Source: CAZNLL01 sp964573885 (GTDB taxonomy: Bacteria; Desulfobacterota; DSM-4660; Desulfatiglandales; Desulfatiglandaceae). Taken from it: a DNA stretch of 21,265 bases. The position numbers and the translations under genes are program-made. Position 1 is the stretch's first letter. Every line of letters starts with the position of its first letter. This document shows, one piece after another, positions 21,181 to 21,265 of the stretch. The DNA is taken from the NCBI GenBank assembly GCA_964573885.1, contig CAZNLL010000065.1, forward strand, positions 1-21,265, in the 5' to 3' direction. The notes beneath the pieces are model-generated. The model was not told the DNA's origin, ran no database searches, and saw only the letters and a program-made list of their open reading frames with translations.

Positions 21181-21265
21181 GGGATTGAATTTAACCGCCC
21201 GGGTCCGCAGGGCGGACCCTTGATTACAGGGACGTTTTTCCGCCGGGCGACCCTCCCCGGCGGAA
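21181..21265 (+). repeat. Structured dispersed element, copy 3 (cut by window end)
   Basis: Hairpin 1 pairs GGGTCCGC (21201-21208) with GCGGACCC (21212-21219). The linker TTGATTACAGGGAC is at 21220-21233. Hairpin 2 pairs 21238-21247 with 21256-21265 over 10 bp (TTCCGCCGGG and complement). The 3' part lies outside the window. Confidence 0.6.

Overview
The window reads as a chromosomal segment of an anaerobic bacterium, most likely one of the Desulfobacterota (former Deltaproteobacteria). The grounds are an archaeal-type cofactor-independent phosphoglycerate mutase, a four-subunit NADP-type group 3b [NiFe] hydrogenase (sulfhydrogenase), a NifX-like cofactor protein, many small two-component proteins, and intergenic regions full of short degenerate tandem repeats. 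The lineage is inferred from gene content and style only; no rRNA or tRNA gene is visible.

Layout. Positions 32-3815 form a signalling patch: a single-domain receiver, a receiver-histidine kinase fusion, a small four-helix-bundle (23S rRNA intervening-sequence type) protein, a NarL/LuxR response regulator, and a receiver gene broken by one in-frame stop. Next comes a CBS-containing site-2 (M50) membrane protease (3899-5026). Positions 5215-10787 on the minus strand hold, in transcription order, a phosphoglycerate mutase, a beta-phosphoglucomutase/trehalose-6-phosphatase fusion and a GH65 glycoside phosphorylase. This is a trehalose or disaccharide salvage module whose domain order matches the single mycobacterial protein OtsB1. 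A divergent NAD+-dependent DNA ligase (10999-13056) and a small coiled-coil protein follow.

Positions 13689-19535 are one same-strand block: a NifX-like protein with a Gly/Arg tail, a double-GAF sensor, and hydB-hydG-hydD-hydA, the order known from Pyrococcus hydBGDA. A 358-base gap with a structured repeat splits hydBG from hydDA. The large subunit ends exactly on its last nickel-site motif residue and has no cleavable tail. The window closes with a four-TM protein, a tandem PRC-barrel protein and a further copy of the structured repeat.

The most unusual content is between the genes. At least five families of degenerate tandem repeats with periods of 7, 8 and 9 bases are joined in a fixed order into composite elements of about 150-190 bases. 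Copies occur in both orientations and sometimes run into genes, supplying stop codons and, in one case, about 30 N-terminal residues. A separate element occurs three times. It has two hairpins whose stems vary by compensatory changes around an invariant 14-base linker, so it looks like a conserved structured RNA or DNA element.
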